Below the pieces are notes generated by a model, which had not been told where the DNA came from, ran no database searches, and was given only the letters and a program-made list of their open reading frames with translations. A program made the translations under genes and the position numbers. 64,000 nucleotides of DNA, taken from NCBI RefSeq assembly GCF_027579695.1, contig NC_083570.1, positions 5,611,001 to 5,675,000 of the forward strand, given 5' to 3'. Numbering within the stretch: the stretch's first letter is position 1; every line of letters begins with the position of its first letter. The stretch is from Neoarius graeffei (lineage: Eukaryota > Chordata > Actinopteri > Siluriformes > Ariidae). Below, in pieces: positions 1-11,775 of the stretch.

Positions 1-859
1 CATATATGAGTACTGATGCATCTCATTATGGACTGGGGGGTGTACTTAGCCAACTTCATCCAGATAACACAAACAGAATTGTTGCATTTGCATCCAGGAC
101 ACACTCTCCTGCTGAAAGAAAGTATTCCCCTGTTGAAAGTGAAACACTTGCATGCGTTTGGGCAGTAGAAAGATGGAGACACTATCTATGGGGACATCAC
201 ATTGTGCTGCGCGTAGTTCACCAAGCACTTACTACCTTGCTTATGTCCAAAGGTACTGGCCGTGCTGGACTACGAATTGCAAGGTGGTCAGCATAATTAC
301 TTTGCTTTACATATGATGTAGCTTACCGCCCTGGAAAACAGAATGTGATAGCGGACTGCCTGTCTAGGCTTTCACTGCCTACAACAGAAGAAGGTGAAGT
401 GGAACCGGGCATAGGGGCTACTGTCTTTATGGATTCTTTGCATGCCATGTTTTTGCCAGAGTTTACCACTGCATGTGAACCTTGCCCTGAATTGACTCAG
501 TTGCAACAGCAGATACAAAAAGATTGGCCAAAATGCAGAAAGAATGTGACAAATTAACTGGCTTCATACTTTAATGTGCAAGATGAACTGGCCATAGATA
601 ATGCACTTGTCATGAGGGGTACTGACCGCTTCATTGTGCCTACATCACTGTGTTCCAAAGTGATAGACTTGGCACATGAAGGGCACCAGGGAGTGGTGCG
701 CACTAAGCAGAGACTGCGAGAGCTTTATTGGTGGCCACAAATGGACAAATATGTACCATCTAAGATAGCTTCATATGTGTCATGCCAATAGAATGACAAA
801 ACAGTGAAGATTGCACCTGCACCACTTACACCTGTGGAATTGCCAGATGGGCCATGGGA

Positions 860-1252
860 AAAGAAGAAGAACCCTTTATTTGTCACATGGACAGCACACT
901 CAAGCACAATGAAATTTGTCCTCTGCATTTAACCCATCTGAAGCAGTGAACACACACAAGTGAGCAATGAGCACAGACACATACCTAGAGCAGTGGGCTG
1001 CTATGCTACAGTGCCCAGGGAGCAGTTGGGGGTTAGGTGCCTTGCTCAAAGGCACTTCAGCCCAAGTCCATGTTAACCTAACCGCATATCTTTGAACTTT
1101 GGGGGAAACTGGAGCATCTGGAGGAAACCCGTGCAGACACAGGGAGAGCATGCAAACTCCACACAGAAAGGACCCTGTCAGCCACTGGGCTTAAACCCAG
1201 AACCTTCTTGATGTGAGGCGACAGTCCTAACCACTAGACCACCGTGTCGCCT
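860..1252 (-). mobile_element. tRNA-derived SINE nested in the Gypsy fossil
   Basis: On the minus strand the element starts near 1252 with a tRNA-like head (box A-like GTGGTCTAGTGGTTAG and box B-like GGTTTAAGCCC). A body related to the Mermaid-type SINE follows, then a different tail ending near 860 in TGACAAATAAAGGG and a (CTT)n run. Integrase-coding sequence flanks it on both sides, so it is a secondary insertion. The ends are approximate because no clear target duplication was identified. Confidence 0.75.
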
Positions 1253-2732
1253 GGTGTCCATTTACATACCTGGTCCATTTGAGCATGCCACATGGGACTG
1301 TCGTTACGCCATCACTTTCACAGACTCTTACAGTAAGGGGCCATAAGTAGTATTTGCTTCTACAGTCATAACAGAGGTGGTTATTTGCTTTTTAGCAACA
1401 GTGTTCAGTCATGAAGGAAACCCTACCTGCCTGGTCTCTGTCAATGGACATTAGTTTACTTCCCATGAATTTGTCAACTTTCTGAGAGAGAGATTAAACA
1501 TCTGCACTCCAGTGTCTACTACCCAAGAGCAAATGGAGAGATTGAAGGATTCAATAAGGTGCTGAAAGAGTGTCTCCAGACTGCAGAAAGAATGCACAAG
1601 CCATGGAAACAAGCAGTGACAGAGTTCTTACAGATTTATCGTGCTACACTGCACAGTACTACTGGAGCTACTCCATTTAAGTTGCTGAGAAATAGGAAGA
1701 TGCACACAAAACTGAACATCCTTCCTGTCTCACACAAAATTACACCACATGAACAAGTCAAAGAGACTGTGAGACAAAATCAACAAAAGAGAAACACTGC
1801 AAAAACTAGCCATCCTAATATAAGGAAAAACATAATAAATTTGAGAACATTTAGACTATAATCAAGTGAAATAATCTGCCAGTGCAGTAAGATAATTACA
1901 CTTGGTAAGACATCCTAGAATAAGTTGGTTGCAATCTAGAACTAGGTTTAATAATCTCAAAATTGGTGTCTTGTTTTCTTCTAATAAGAAATGCTAGATC
2001 GTTTTAACTATTTTCAAGATATTTTCACTTGCTAAGATATCATTTTTTGCAGTGAAGGAGTACACAGACAGAAAGAGAGGCGCAAGTGTCCACCTTCTAA
2101 ATGAATGATACTGTACAAGCCCGGAGAGCTGAACATGTCTACAAAGGATCATCCAGATACACAGAACCTCTGACTCTCATGAAGACAGTCGGACCAAGTA
2201 CTAACCTTTTCAGCGATGGTCGGAAATGGAATGCCACAAAGCTGGCGCACTTCCCAAAGGAGGCTCCAGCTTGCACCAGTGAGGACAATGATACTATGCT
2301 TGATAGACTCACTGTGCCTGAGAATGTGCAGGCTGAGCAAGAACCAGACCCAAGGCACAACCTCTGAGTCAGAAATCCACCACCGTGGTTAACAGACTTT
2401 GTAAGGGGAAGATGAACAGGAGCAATATACCGAATACTGATGTTATGTGAAAAAATATATATACATTGATACTGTTCTAAGTTCTGAGTTATAATAACGA
2501 ATAAACTAATGAGCTCATTTCATGCTATGTATAATTTTAAGTTTCAATATATCACCCATAATGATAGGGTTACTCGACAGAGATGTTGAAATTGTCTTTG
2601 CTAGTATAAAATCCAGTTGTGGTTAATGAGTTATCCATTCTAATGATAAAGGTTGTAAGTTGATCTTACTGAGTTAAATGACACTTTCACAGACTTACAG
2701 TACTGAAGTAATTCCTTCAAGAAAGGAGGAAA

Positions 2733-2886
2733 TGTTGTGTCCTATTAGCATTTCTGATCTGCTGAGGGTGCTAGAGTGCACCATGATGTTCATGTGTATG
2801 GTGTTGCATTGGAGAAGAAGAATAAAGTGGGAAGCACGTAGACTGTAATGTTACTGTCTCTCGGCTATTACTTCTAGGATACCACA
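2733..2886 (+). repeat. Probable 3' LTR of the Gypsy fossil
   Basis: The segment follows the purine tract GAAAGGAGGAAA, begins TGTTGTGTCC and ends GGATACCACA, so it has the TG...CA termini of an LTR. It contains an AATAAA poly(A) signal at about 2820. At 154 bp it is short for an LTR. The matching 5' LTR is outside the window, so the call rests on position and termini. Confidence 0.5.
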
Positions 2887-3239
2887 GATTTTAAACAGGG
2901 GATGTCAACAAGTGATTGTAGTCATGATCTGGTACAAAATCAGTATTCAGGAAAGGCCGAGTCTGCCCTTGAACAGCAACATTATAAAGTGGCAAATGCT
3001 TTACTGTCCCAATGTTTTCTGATTTGCGGTTGTGGATACACTGGTCATGATTACATTTTTCAAAAGTATTTGGACTCTTAATATTATTCTGGTCATTCCA
3101 GTGAATCCATAGTTAATGTGATGCTCCACCATGTGGGTACTCTGCTCGAGACACCTGTATGAACCTGAAGGGAATCGACTACATACACATCTGCTTTAAA
3201 TGAATAAAGAAGGCCACTCTTTAGTCATAACATGGCTGC
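2887..3239. other. Intergenic, nothing recognised
   Basis: AT-rich single-copy-looking DNA between the Gypsy fossil and the Tc1 remnant. I see no open frame, tandem repeat or terminal repeat here. Confidence 0.5.
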
Positions 3240-3900
3240 AGAAAGAAGCCGCTCCAGTCACCTGATCAGCAAAACTTGATAAAAGAAGAAGGATTCATGA
3301 ATGAAAACAGACAACATACAGGCAGCCCCAGAAATACCACCAGCTGATTTGGGCAGCAAAATTGTGATTAAAATCAAGAAAAGCAGCCGAGAAACAGCAG
3401 CAAGTCTTGATCTCAATGAGGATTAACAGATACAACTAGATGAGATACAATTCAAATCAGAACCATGGAGCATGGGGACAGAGGAAGAGTAACGCAGCAG
3501 AAACTATTCATCAGCCTCAAGAAGAAGAAAATAAAGGTGACATCTGCAAAAGAACACACAGAAACACAGCAGCTTCTGGAGAAACATCTTATTTTCAGAT
3601 GAATCCAAACTGAACTTGGATGGATGTGGTGGTCGAGTGTTTGTGTGGAGAAAGCCAGGAGAAGAATTCCAATCAAACTGCACTAAGGTACTATAAAGCA
3701 CGGAGGAGGCTGGGGCTGTTTCTCCTACAGCGCTGTTGGTGAGCTTGTGTTCAATAATGGCGTCATGAACTTTCAGAAATCTGCAGAGAAATGATTCAAC
3801 CAACAGAAGTGGATTTTTCAGAAGAATAATGAACCAAAGCAGATGATTGACAGCGATAAACATGTCTCTGCCAACTGTACTGAACACGGTTGTACACAAT
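3240..3900 (+). mobile_element. Tc1/mariner transposase remnant
   Basis: In one frame the plus strand from about 3585 gives ILFSDESKLNLDG, followed by GRVFVWRKPGEEFQSNC. This is the region around the second catalytic aspartate of Tc1 transposases (usual form WSDESKF...GRVYVWR). Downstream, a worn match to the glycine-rich HGGGSVMVWG block is split by frameshifts. Upstream, 3250-3480 resembles the paired DNA-binding domain but is too eroded to read. No inverted terminal repeats were found. It is a dead copy. Confidence 0.65.
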
Positions 3901-4462
3901 TATACACAAAATATACAGATAAAAAAGGAAAAGTTTCCTGTAACTTGTTTAAATGATCAATAAAACATCTTTTTATCATCTAAAGCTTTATCTTTCTGGC
4001 TGCTGAGTCATTAATATCGTGACGTTCTCTTCTGCATTTCCTGGACAGAAAGTTTCTTCCTGAATTCAACAAGAAAGAGGAGGGAATGTGTGAATTAGTG
4101 AAGGTCAGAAGTGTGTGTTGTGATGGAGAAAACAAAAGAGATGGATTGTGTTTGTGTTCAAACCCTTTAAATGAAGAGAGTTGGACTTCCAGATTTTTCT
4201 GAATGATTTTTCCCACTACATTTATTTATTTAACTTTAGTTGAGTCCACTGAATCAACCATTTTCAACATTCATAAAATGTCATGAAATTAATCCTAATC
4301 AGTGCGGCTACATGGGTTATATTTCTGCACTTAAGGGAGATGAAATGGTTAATAGAAGAGTGTTCATGACCTCTCTGTGTTTGTGCTCCTCCTCTCACAT
4401 TATCTCTCTTTCACAGACACAGGACCAGGAGGTCACGCCTCATTTCAGAGAAAAAAAAACTA

Positions 4463-4507
<45 letters not shown>

Positions 4508-4526
4508 AGTGTGTGAGTTCAGGAAA
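3901..4526. other. Upstream flank of finTRIM copy A
   Basis: No gene is seen. From about 4280 onward the sequence matches the upstream flanks of copies B (minus strand, left of 30600) and C (minus strand, left of 63240), including a shared ATGAAATGGTTAATAGA stretch, so the duplicated unit includes the proximal promoter region. A (CT)n run occupies 4465-4504 directly before the start codon region. No convincing TATA element could be assigned. Confidence 0.5.
4465..4504. repeat. (CT)n microsatellite in the 5' region of finTRIM A
   Basis: Uninterrupted CT dinucleotide run about 20 bases before the start codon. Copies B and C have GA runs at the corresponding place on the opposite strand (near 30404 and 63025), of different length. 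Confidence 0.9.
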
Positions 4527-5678
4527 ATGGCGGAGGCCAGTATTTCAGTAGCTCAGGACCAGTTCATGTGTCCAGTGTGTCTGGATCTCCTGAAGGATCC
4601 GGTGGCTATCTCCTGTGGTCACAGTTTCTGTAAGGTGTGTATTAATGGCTGCTGGGATCAGGAGGATCAGAAGGGCGTCTACAGCTGTCCTCAGTGCAGA
4701 GACACTTTCACGACAAGGCCTGTTCTACGCAGAAACAACATGCTGGATGAAGTGGTGGAGAAACTGAAGAAGACTGAAGTCCAAGCTGCTTCTCCTGCTC
4801 ACTGTTACGCTGGACCTGGAGATGTGGAGTGTGATTTCTGCACCGGGAGAAAACACAAAGCCGTCAAGTCCTGTCTGAAGTGTGTGGCCTCTTACTGTGA
4901 AACTCATCTGAAACCTCATCTTGAAGTTCCTGCTTTGAAAAAACACACATTAATTGAAGCCTCAGCAAAACTCCAAGAGAAGATCTGCTCTGAACATCAC
5001 AAGCTGATTGAGATCTACTGTCGTACTGATCAAGCCTGCATCTGTTATTTGTGTACGATGGATCATCACAAAGGTCACGACACTGTCACAGTCGCAGCAG
5101 AAAGAGCTGAGAAACAGGTGAGAACTAGAAATCTTTCCAGAATTAAATCATCTTAATTATAGTTTTGCATCTAGAAACAGGTGCTTTAGTCAGTGATATG
5201 ATTTGAACTTTAAGTTCAATGTATCCATCAATCAGAAGGATTCTGTAAAAGCTGATTAAAATTGTCTGTGTTCTGGTGAACAGAGTGTTAAATTTATCTT
5301 CAGTGATGGTTGTAATCTGGTTCGACCAGTTAGTGAAAGTTTCTCTCTCTCTCTCTCTCACACAGTACATAACATTCACAGCTTTAAGAAACATGAATGT
5401 ACTTTGAACTGACATTAGTATGGAACCAGTTCGCTCGTACTGTATAAAAAGCTGAATGTATTTTATTTGTCCTCAGAGTGAGTTAAAGGAGGAGCAGATG
5501 AAATCCCAGCAGAGAATCCAGGAGAAGCAGAAGAAGGTGCAGGAGCTGAAACAGGCTGTGAACACTATAAAGGTGAGCAGTGAGCAGAGACAGAGCTGCT
5601 CCTAGAAACACACACAACATGGACAACGAGTCATTTACAGTCCCAGTAAGAGAGGGAATGATAGAGGAGCTTTACATC

Positions 5679-5732
<54 letters not shown>

Positions 5733-7175
5733 TAACAGCTCAGTGCACAGACAGCAGTGGAGGACAGTGAGAGGATCTTTACTGAGCTGATCAGCTCCAT
5801 GGAGAAAAAGCGCTGGGAGGTGACGGAGCTGATCAGAGATCAGGAGAAGGCTGAACTGAGTCGAGCTGAACGACTCCTGGAGCAACTGGAGCAGGAGATT
5901 GCTGATCTTCAGAGGAGAGTCACTGAGCTGGAGCAGCTTTCACACACACACGATCACATCCATTTCCTCCAGGTAACACTCACTGTCTGATCTACAGAGC
6001 CAGCTGTTCCTCACACACTCTCTAAAACACCTCTCATTAAGGGAACAATAAATGTCCCTGTCTGACATCACAAGTGGGTTTTACATTTCATTTGCTTTCT
6101 GTAGGTTTTAGCTTCCAGACGTCGGTCTCCTCAGTGGAACAGAGCATCATTTCACACATCCAGCATCACTGTCCATCAACATCTCTCATTTGATGGAGTG
6201 AGGAATTCTCTCTCAGATCTGAAAAAGAGACTCGAAAAACTCTGTGAGAAGGAATTCAACAAAATCCCTCCACATGGTAAGAGGAGCTGTTCCTGCTGGA
6301 GAAACACAATGATGTGTTATTTCTTAGCGATGCTCCTGCTTTCTTTTCTGCAGACACTTTATTCACCCGACACTTTGAACTAAAACACTGATTTAAAATG
6401 AATAAACTGAATGGATCACTTTAAACTCTTTCCATCTTTTACACAAACTCATGTTTCTATTTTTCTCTCCACAGCTGCAGCAGTTCAGACCATTTCAGGA
6501 CCAGAACCACAGAGCAGAGAAGAGTTTCTGAAATGTACATCTAACACACACACACACACTCCACGTAAATATATTGTGTGAATTAAACCCAACATGTTCA
6601 CACTGTTCAGTTTGTTTTTCTCTTTTATTTTTGATTTCTGTTATCTGACTCTGGATCCCAACACGGCACATCGTTACCTCATTCTGTCTGAGAAGAACAG
6701 AGCGGTGAGAGGCAGTGGGAGAGAGCAGCGTTACTCTGATCATCCAGAGAGATTTGATTCCTGGCCTCAGATGTTGTGTAAGGAGAGTGTGTGTGGATGC
6801 TGTTACTGGGAGGTGGAGTGGAGCGGTGATGGTGTGTCCATATCAGTCTCATATAAATACATCAGCAGGAAAGGACAGGGTGGTGAATGTGAGTTTGGAT
6901 TCAACAATCAGTCCTGGAGTCTGTGGTGTTCTTCTTCTTCTTCTTCTTCTTCTCTCTCTTTCTATCACAACAACATTATGACAGTTCTCAGAGTTCCATC
7001 ACCCTCCAGAATAGGAGTGTATGTGGATCACAGTGCAGGAACTCTGTCCTTCTACAGCGTCTCTGACACGATGAAGCTCCTCCACAGAGTCCACACCACA
7101 TTCACTCAGACTCTATACGCTGGGTTTGGGTTCTACTTGTTTTATGGTTCTGTGAGATTGTGTGATCCAGAATAA
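4527..7175 (+). CDS. finTRIM-type RING/B-box/coiled-coil/B30.2 protein, copy A (splice acceptor of last exon lost)
   Basis: A TRIM E3 ubiquitin ligase of the teleost finTRIM type; the family is linked to antiviral immunity. Exons: 4527-5117 (591 bp), 5477-5572 (96), 5739-5972 (234), 6105-6276 (172), 6475-6534 (60) and 6634-7175 (542), with consistent phases giving 564 codons. Exon 1 encodes a C3HC4 RING (C15, C18, C30, H32, C35, C38, C54, C57) and two B-boxes (about 102-131 and C154-H184). Exons 2-3 are coiled coil. Exon 6 is PRY-SPRY (LTLDPNTAH to the stop). The ATG at 4527 is chosen because MAEASIS is shared by all three copies. Oddity: the base pair before 6634 is TG, where copies B and C have AG, so normal splicing into the B30.2 exon should fail. 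Introns are short (intron 1 is 359 bp). AATAAA overlaps the stop codon. Confidence 0.85.
5681..5730. repeat. (GT)n microsatellite in intron 2 of finTRIM A
   Basis: Pure GT run ending 8 bases before the exon 3 acceptor. The orthologous place in B (25503-25542) and C (57134-57178) carries CA on the plus strand, so the repeat predates the three-way split and has changed length. Confidence 0.9.
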
Positions 7176-7885
7176 AAGTGTGTAGTGTTTTCTGTAAAAT
7201 TCCTGCACGTTGCCACGTTGTTGCTCAGTCGTCTGTTTCACTAGAACACAATCCAGCTGCACAAAACACTCATTTTAATATTTAAATTAAAACAGATGAA
7301 TAATTTAAAATAATTCAAAAGGAAATGTTAAAAATTAACTGTCAGACAAGAAACTCGTCAAATTTAAAAAGAAAATGATCTCATGACCGCATTATAAAGT
7401 TGTGTTTGTTTCATATTAAGCAGCGTCTCATTAAATAACTAATAAACAGTAATAAAGCCAGAACAGAACAACATTTTAAACCTGTTCAGGTCACACTATA
7501 TAAAAATAAAACATCACTTTTGGAATGAATTTGATTTTTCTGCTTGTGTTCTAAGATGTAAAATCCACATTCACTTTTTCAAATCTGAAGTTGTTTCTAA
7601 ACCCTGAGATTTGATTGTAAAACATTGAACAATATTTAAACTCCATTAGAACATCCAGTACATGATCGGTTCAGGCTGCCGATGTCGTGTTCATCCCATA
7701 TTCAGCCTGGATGATGATTGGCCCGCAGATAGAACCTTATAAATCCAGGTTTATCTGTGAGTTTGGGATTTTTATTCAAATATTACAGTCAAAGCTTTGC
7801 AGAATAAAAGATAAGAGCACAGGAGAATAAAGTTTCCCCCAGTGATGGAGTTTCTGTGCTGAACTCATTTTCAGACAGAAGCTTT
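7176..7885. repeat. 3' flank of finTRIM A, duplicated at B and C
   Basis: This stretch is the reverse complement of 22200-22908 and 54800-55510, with scattered differences. It starts right after the stop codon and stops matching near 7885. In B and C the homologous end abuts an L1/Tx1-like LINE. It holds no open frame; it is the conserved downstream part of the duplicated gene unit. Confidence 0.8.
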
Positions 7886-8068
7886 TAATACTGAGGTCAG
7901 GATGTCAGCAAGCCGCTGTATTGATACGCAACGGGGTTTTTCTCCACTTTGGATGGATATTTTTAGATTATTTAATCTGTGGGAAATAACTACAGTGTCT
8001 TAAATATGTGTTGGTGAAAATCACTGTAAACCTACAACTGACATTTTTTGGATGTCAGCAAGCTGCTG
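7886..8068. other. Short spacer, nothing coding
   Basis: The only structure is a near repeat of GATGTCAGCAAGC followed by YGCTGTA at 7901-7920 and again at 8051-8070, the second copy touching the left end of the Tc1 element. Confidence 0.5.
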
Positions 8069-9709
8069 TAAAGTGTCTTGCAAAAGTATTCATCCCCCTT
8101 GGTGTTTTTCCTCTTTTGTCGCGTTACAAGCTGGAATTAAAATGGATTTTTGGAGGGTTGGCACCATTTGATTTACACAACATGCCGACTACTTTAAAGG
8201 TGAAAATTGTTGTTTTATTGTGACACAAACAATAATTAAGATGAAAAAAACAGAAATCTGGAGTGTGCATAGGTATTCATTCCCTTTCCTATGAACCCCT
8301 AAATAAGAGCTGCTCCAACCAATTCACTTCATAAGTCACATAATTAGTTGATTAAGATCCACCTGTGTGCAATCAAAGTGCAATCATGATCTGTCACATG
8401 ATGTCTGTGTAAATAAATCAACCTGTTCTGGAAGGACCCTGACTCTGCAACACGACTAAACAAACAACATGAAAACCAAGAAGCCTCCAAACAGGTCAGA
8501 TACAAAGTTAGGGAGAAGTATAGATCAGGGTTGCGTCATAAAAAAATCCCAAACTTTGAATATCCCACGGCGCACCATTAAATCCATTAGTGCAAAATGG
8601 AAAGAATATGGCACCACAACAAACCTGACAAGAGAAGGCCCCAACCACAAAAACTCACAGACTGGGCAAAGAGGGCTTTAATCCAAGATGCAACAAAAAC
8701 ACCAAAGATAACACCAAAGGAGCTGCAAAGATCCACAGTGGAGATGGGAGTATCTGTCCATAAGACCACTTTAAGCCGTACACTCCACAGAGTGGGCAAG
8801 GCTTTATGGAATAGTGGCCAGAAAAAAAAACCATTACTTACAGAAAAAAATCATCATAAAAACATGTTTGGAGTTTGCCCAACAGCATGTGGCAGACTCC
8901 CCAAACACATGGAAGAACATTCTCTGGTCAGATGAGGCTAAAATTGATCTTTATAGCCATCATGGGAAATACCATGTGTGGCACAAACCCATCACCCTGA
9001 GAACACCATTCCTACAGTGAAGCATGGTGGTGGCAGCATCATACTGTGGGGATATTTTTCATCTGCAGGGACAGGAAAGCTGGTCAGGACTGAAGGAAAG
9101 ATGGATGGCACTAAATACAGGGCAATTCTGGAGGAAAACCTGTTTGAGTCAGCCAGAGGTTTGAGACTGAGATGAAGGTTCATGTTCCAGCAGGACAATG
9201 ATCCTAAACATTCTGTGAAAGCTACACTGGAGTGGTTTAAAGGGAAACATTTAAATGTCTTGGAATGGCCAAATCAAAGCCCAGACCTCAAACCAATTGA
9301 GAATCTGTAGCATTACTTGAAGATTGCTGTACACCAACGCAACCCATCTAACTTGAAGGAGTTAGAGCAGTTTTGCCTTGATGAATGGGCAAAAATCCCA
9401 GTGGCTAGATGTGCTAAGCTAACAGGGACATACCCCAAGAGACTTGCAGCTGTAATTGCAGCAAAAGGTGGCTCTACAAAGTATTGACTTTGGGGGGTGA
9501 ATACCTATTCACACTCCAGATTTCTGTTTTTTCACCTTAATTATTGTTTGTGGCACAATAAAACAATTTTCACCTTTAAAGTGGTTGGCATGTTGTGTAA
9601 ATCAAATGGTTCTAACCCCCCCCAAAAAAGTAATTTTAATTCCAGCTTGTAATGCGACAAAACAGGACAAACACCAAGGGGGATGAATACTTTTGCAAGA
9701 CACTTCATA
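8069..9709 (+). mobile_element. Tc1-like DNA transposon, full length, inactivated
   Basis: Both ends are present and flanked by TA. The inverted terminal repeats are about 210 bp long (AGTGTCTTGCAAAAGTATTC at the left, its reverse complement at the right). A transposase is readable on the plus strand only by changing frame several times: N-terminal helix-turn-helix part from 8469 (KPPNRSDTKLGRSI), linker with TLSRTLHRVG near 8770, WSDEAKIDLY near 8926, [15 protein letters not shown] near 9018, FQQDNDPKH near 9186 and [11 protein letters not shown] near 9275 followed by a stop. At least three frame changes and two stops break it. The DDE catalytic residues are recognisable, so it decayed rather recently. 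Confidence 0.9.
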
Positions 9710-9884
9710 ATGGTGCAAGGAATTGATCCAGAAGGTGGCAGCAATGCAATAATAAGGATGCTGGCTGCCTTTCAACACAAGAAAGAAGAAGAAGCAGCAG
9801 ACAGGAAGTGTGAACCCTTCAGGAGTGTTAGTAAATCTCAAGTGGGGTATTGACAAAGAAACAATGATCATTCTCTATTAATCT

Positions 9885-10043
9885 TGAATTTTATCATGTC
9901 TTGATTATGGTTGGGAAGTTTATGATACTGCATGTATTTCTAGGAAAAGACAATTAGATGTTATTCAAAATCAATGCCTTAGAATCTGCACTGGTGCTCT
10001 TCAATGTACTCCTATCTCTGTTTTGGAGATAGACTGCTCTATT
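9885..10043 (+). mobile_element. I/Nimb-like LINE fragment (C-terminal to RT), left half
   Basis: One frame reads SCLDYGWEVYDTA, then RKRQLDVIQNQCLRICTGA and TPISVLEID. This is the region after the reverse transcriptase palm in I-like LINEs. The frame is cut at 10043 by a hAT insertion and resumes at 11736 with IPLDRSSFCSPVG. Confidence 0.55.
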
Positions 10044-11727
10044 TAGGGTTGCCAACCGTCCCGATGTGCCCGGGACGTCCCGAATTTTAGGTGAATTTAA
10101 TTTGTCCTGCGAGGAACAGCTCCCGCCCCGTATTCCAATCGCAGTCACAGTTTTTGATGAAATATGGATGAGATATTTTGTCCAATAGTAGCAGACTGGT
10201 GATTGATGACACATTCTGAACAGGGATCTTTGATAGGCTACTGTGATAAGGCGCCAAAACTCATGCAAACGTTGCTATGGGAGACGGTTGTTGAGTTCAG
10301 TTCAGTCAGTGGTTCTCTGCTCGTGAACAAGTCAGTGAAAATGGATGAACCTGCTCAGAAAAAGAGGCTTTGCAGCTACAACAAGGAATGGGAAGCAAAA
10401 AGCGATGCCTCGAACAAGGGAAATAGGAAAATGTTTCCAGTATGTGTGAGGTATTTCTCCGCGTTGGATGGTGTACAATCCAAGCTGTTGGATTTCTACG
10501 AAGACAGCGACGAAACTGCAAATGGAATACACCAGGCTCTTATTGCCTGCCTTGACACCTATGGGCTTAATGTTAAAAACATCACCGCGTATGCCGCCGA
10601 CAATGCAAATGTGAACTTCGGAAAGCACCATTCTGTCTACAAATTGCTCGGCAGCGCAAACGATGGCATTCTAAAAGCTAACTGCCCTGCCCATGTCGCA
10701 CACAACGCATGCAAGTATGCGAGCGATAAGGAACTGATGCAGCACAGAACTTATAAAGAACAAACTCCTTGTCACTGTGAACTGTCACTTGTCCTGCAAG
10801 GAATTCTACCTGGCAGTGCAGAAGGACAAGAAGATGCTGGAATCGGTCAGGAGCAGCAGGAAATATCCCTGGAAGGTGTAGGCCTTACTGGTGAGTCTTC
10901 ATTTGAATTTGTCTATATATCTTATTTATGCAACCCACACACTTGCGGTGGCAGTATTTCTCAATCTAAATATAATTTTAATTTGTCTATGTATCTTGTT
11001 TATGCAACACACACACACACACACACAAGTTCATGGGGTGGCAGTATTTCTCAAGCTAAACATCATTTGGGTTTTTGTTTTTTCTTATTTACTGCAGGAT
11101 AAGAGGATGTCCATGCCACTGTTCTGTAAATAGTTTGGGCTGTGCAGAAGGATGAGGAGATGCTGGAATCTGGAATAGCCATGGAAGAAGTAACTGGTGA
11201 GCCTTCATTTGAATGTCCATATAAACATCTTATTACACATAAGTTCATGGGATGGCAGTAGGCTATTTCTCAATCTAAATATCCTTTCTTTCTCTTATTT
11301 ATTGCAGGATAAGAGGAGGCCCATGCCATACTGAAAAAATGCAGACCAACAACATATTCTCTTAAGTTTTAATAAATAGTTTAAAAAACTTGCATACATT
11401 TCTGTCTTTGCTTTTCCTTCAAGATATGCCCCTCAAATAGAATAACTATGACAATGGTTGGTTTAGGCCTAAAGCTTTTCAGAGTTTGAGGAATTTGAGA
11501 GACACTTGTAGGCCTAATGATTATTTTGACTATTACTTAAACACAATACAGTTTTGCTCGTGCAGTATTAATTTACCAAAATTATACTGAAATTAGTAGG
11601 ATTGTGGTCTGGATAAGGAAACGTAATGATTTCCGTCATGGGGCAGTGTGGATAAGCCTGGGGAAAAAAGTCCTGCATTTGGGTTGAAAGTGTCCCTCTT
11701 TTGGGGATCAGGGAGTTGGCAACCCTA
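10044..11727 (+). mobile_element. hAT transposon with perfect 8-bp target site duplication
   Basis: The terminal inverted repeats are TAGGGTTGCCAAC at both ends, and the 8-bp duplication GCTCTATT lies at 10036-10043 and 11728-11735. These are hAT hallmarks. A transposase-like frame starts at ATG 10341 (MDEPAQKKRLCSYNKEWE) and holds the RNase H-like part with AYAADNANVNFG and CPAHVAHNACKYA, but the BED finger and the C-terminal dimerisation region are missing, so it is an internally deleted, non-autonomous copy. The 3' third contains duplicated exon-intron units, each with a GT donor (10891, about 11200) and a CTGCAG or TTGCAG acceptor (about 11098, 11308). Confidence 0.85.
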
Positions 11728-11735
11728 GCTCTATT

Positions 11736-11775
11736 ATACCTTTGGACCGTAGTTCGTTTTGTTCCCCGGTAGGCG
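11736..11775 (+). mobile_element. I/Nimb-like LINE fragment, right half
   Basis: The continuation of the same frame after the hAT at 10044-11727 is IPLDRSSFCSPVG. The two halves join across the 8-bp target duplication GCTCTATT. The LINE match fades after about 11775. Confidence 0.45.

Larger units (their letters stand above)
1..2886 (+). mobile_element. Ty3/Gypsy LTR retrotransposon fossil (3' part of pol to 3' LTR)
   Basis: This is an old, broken copy of a Ty3/Gypsy element that enters from the left edge. In order, the parts are a ribonuclease H domain (first 300 bases; STDASHYGLGGVL is typical), an integrase zinc-binding region near 660-750 (HEGHQG, then YWWPQM), integrase core pieces between about 1255 and 1860, a purine-rich tract just before 2733, and a short LTR-like segment at the end. 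A SINE has inserted into the integrase region. The copy carries several breaks and the 5' part lies outside the window. The clade is inferred from domain order and motif style. It looks long dead. Confidence 0.8.

Noticed and set aside
5631-5885. Histidine-threonine repeat frames at the GT/CA microsatellites (also 25348-25551, 56978-57187)
   Set aside because: They are antisense to finTRIM exon 3 plus a dinucleotide repeat; no independent coding evidence.
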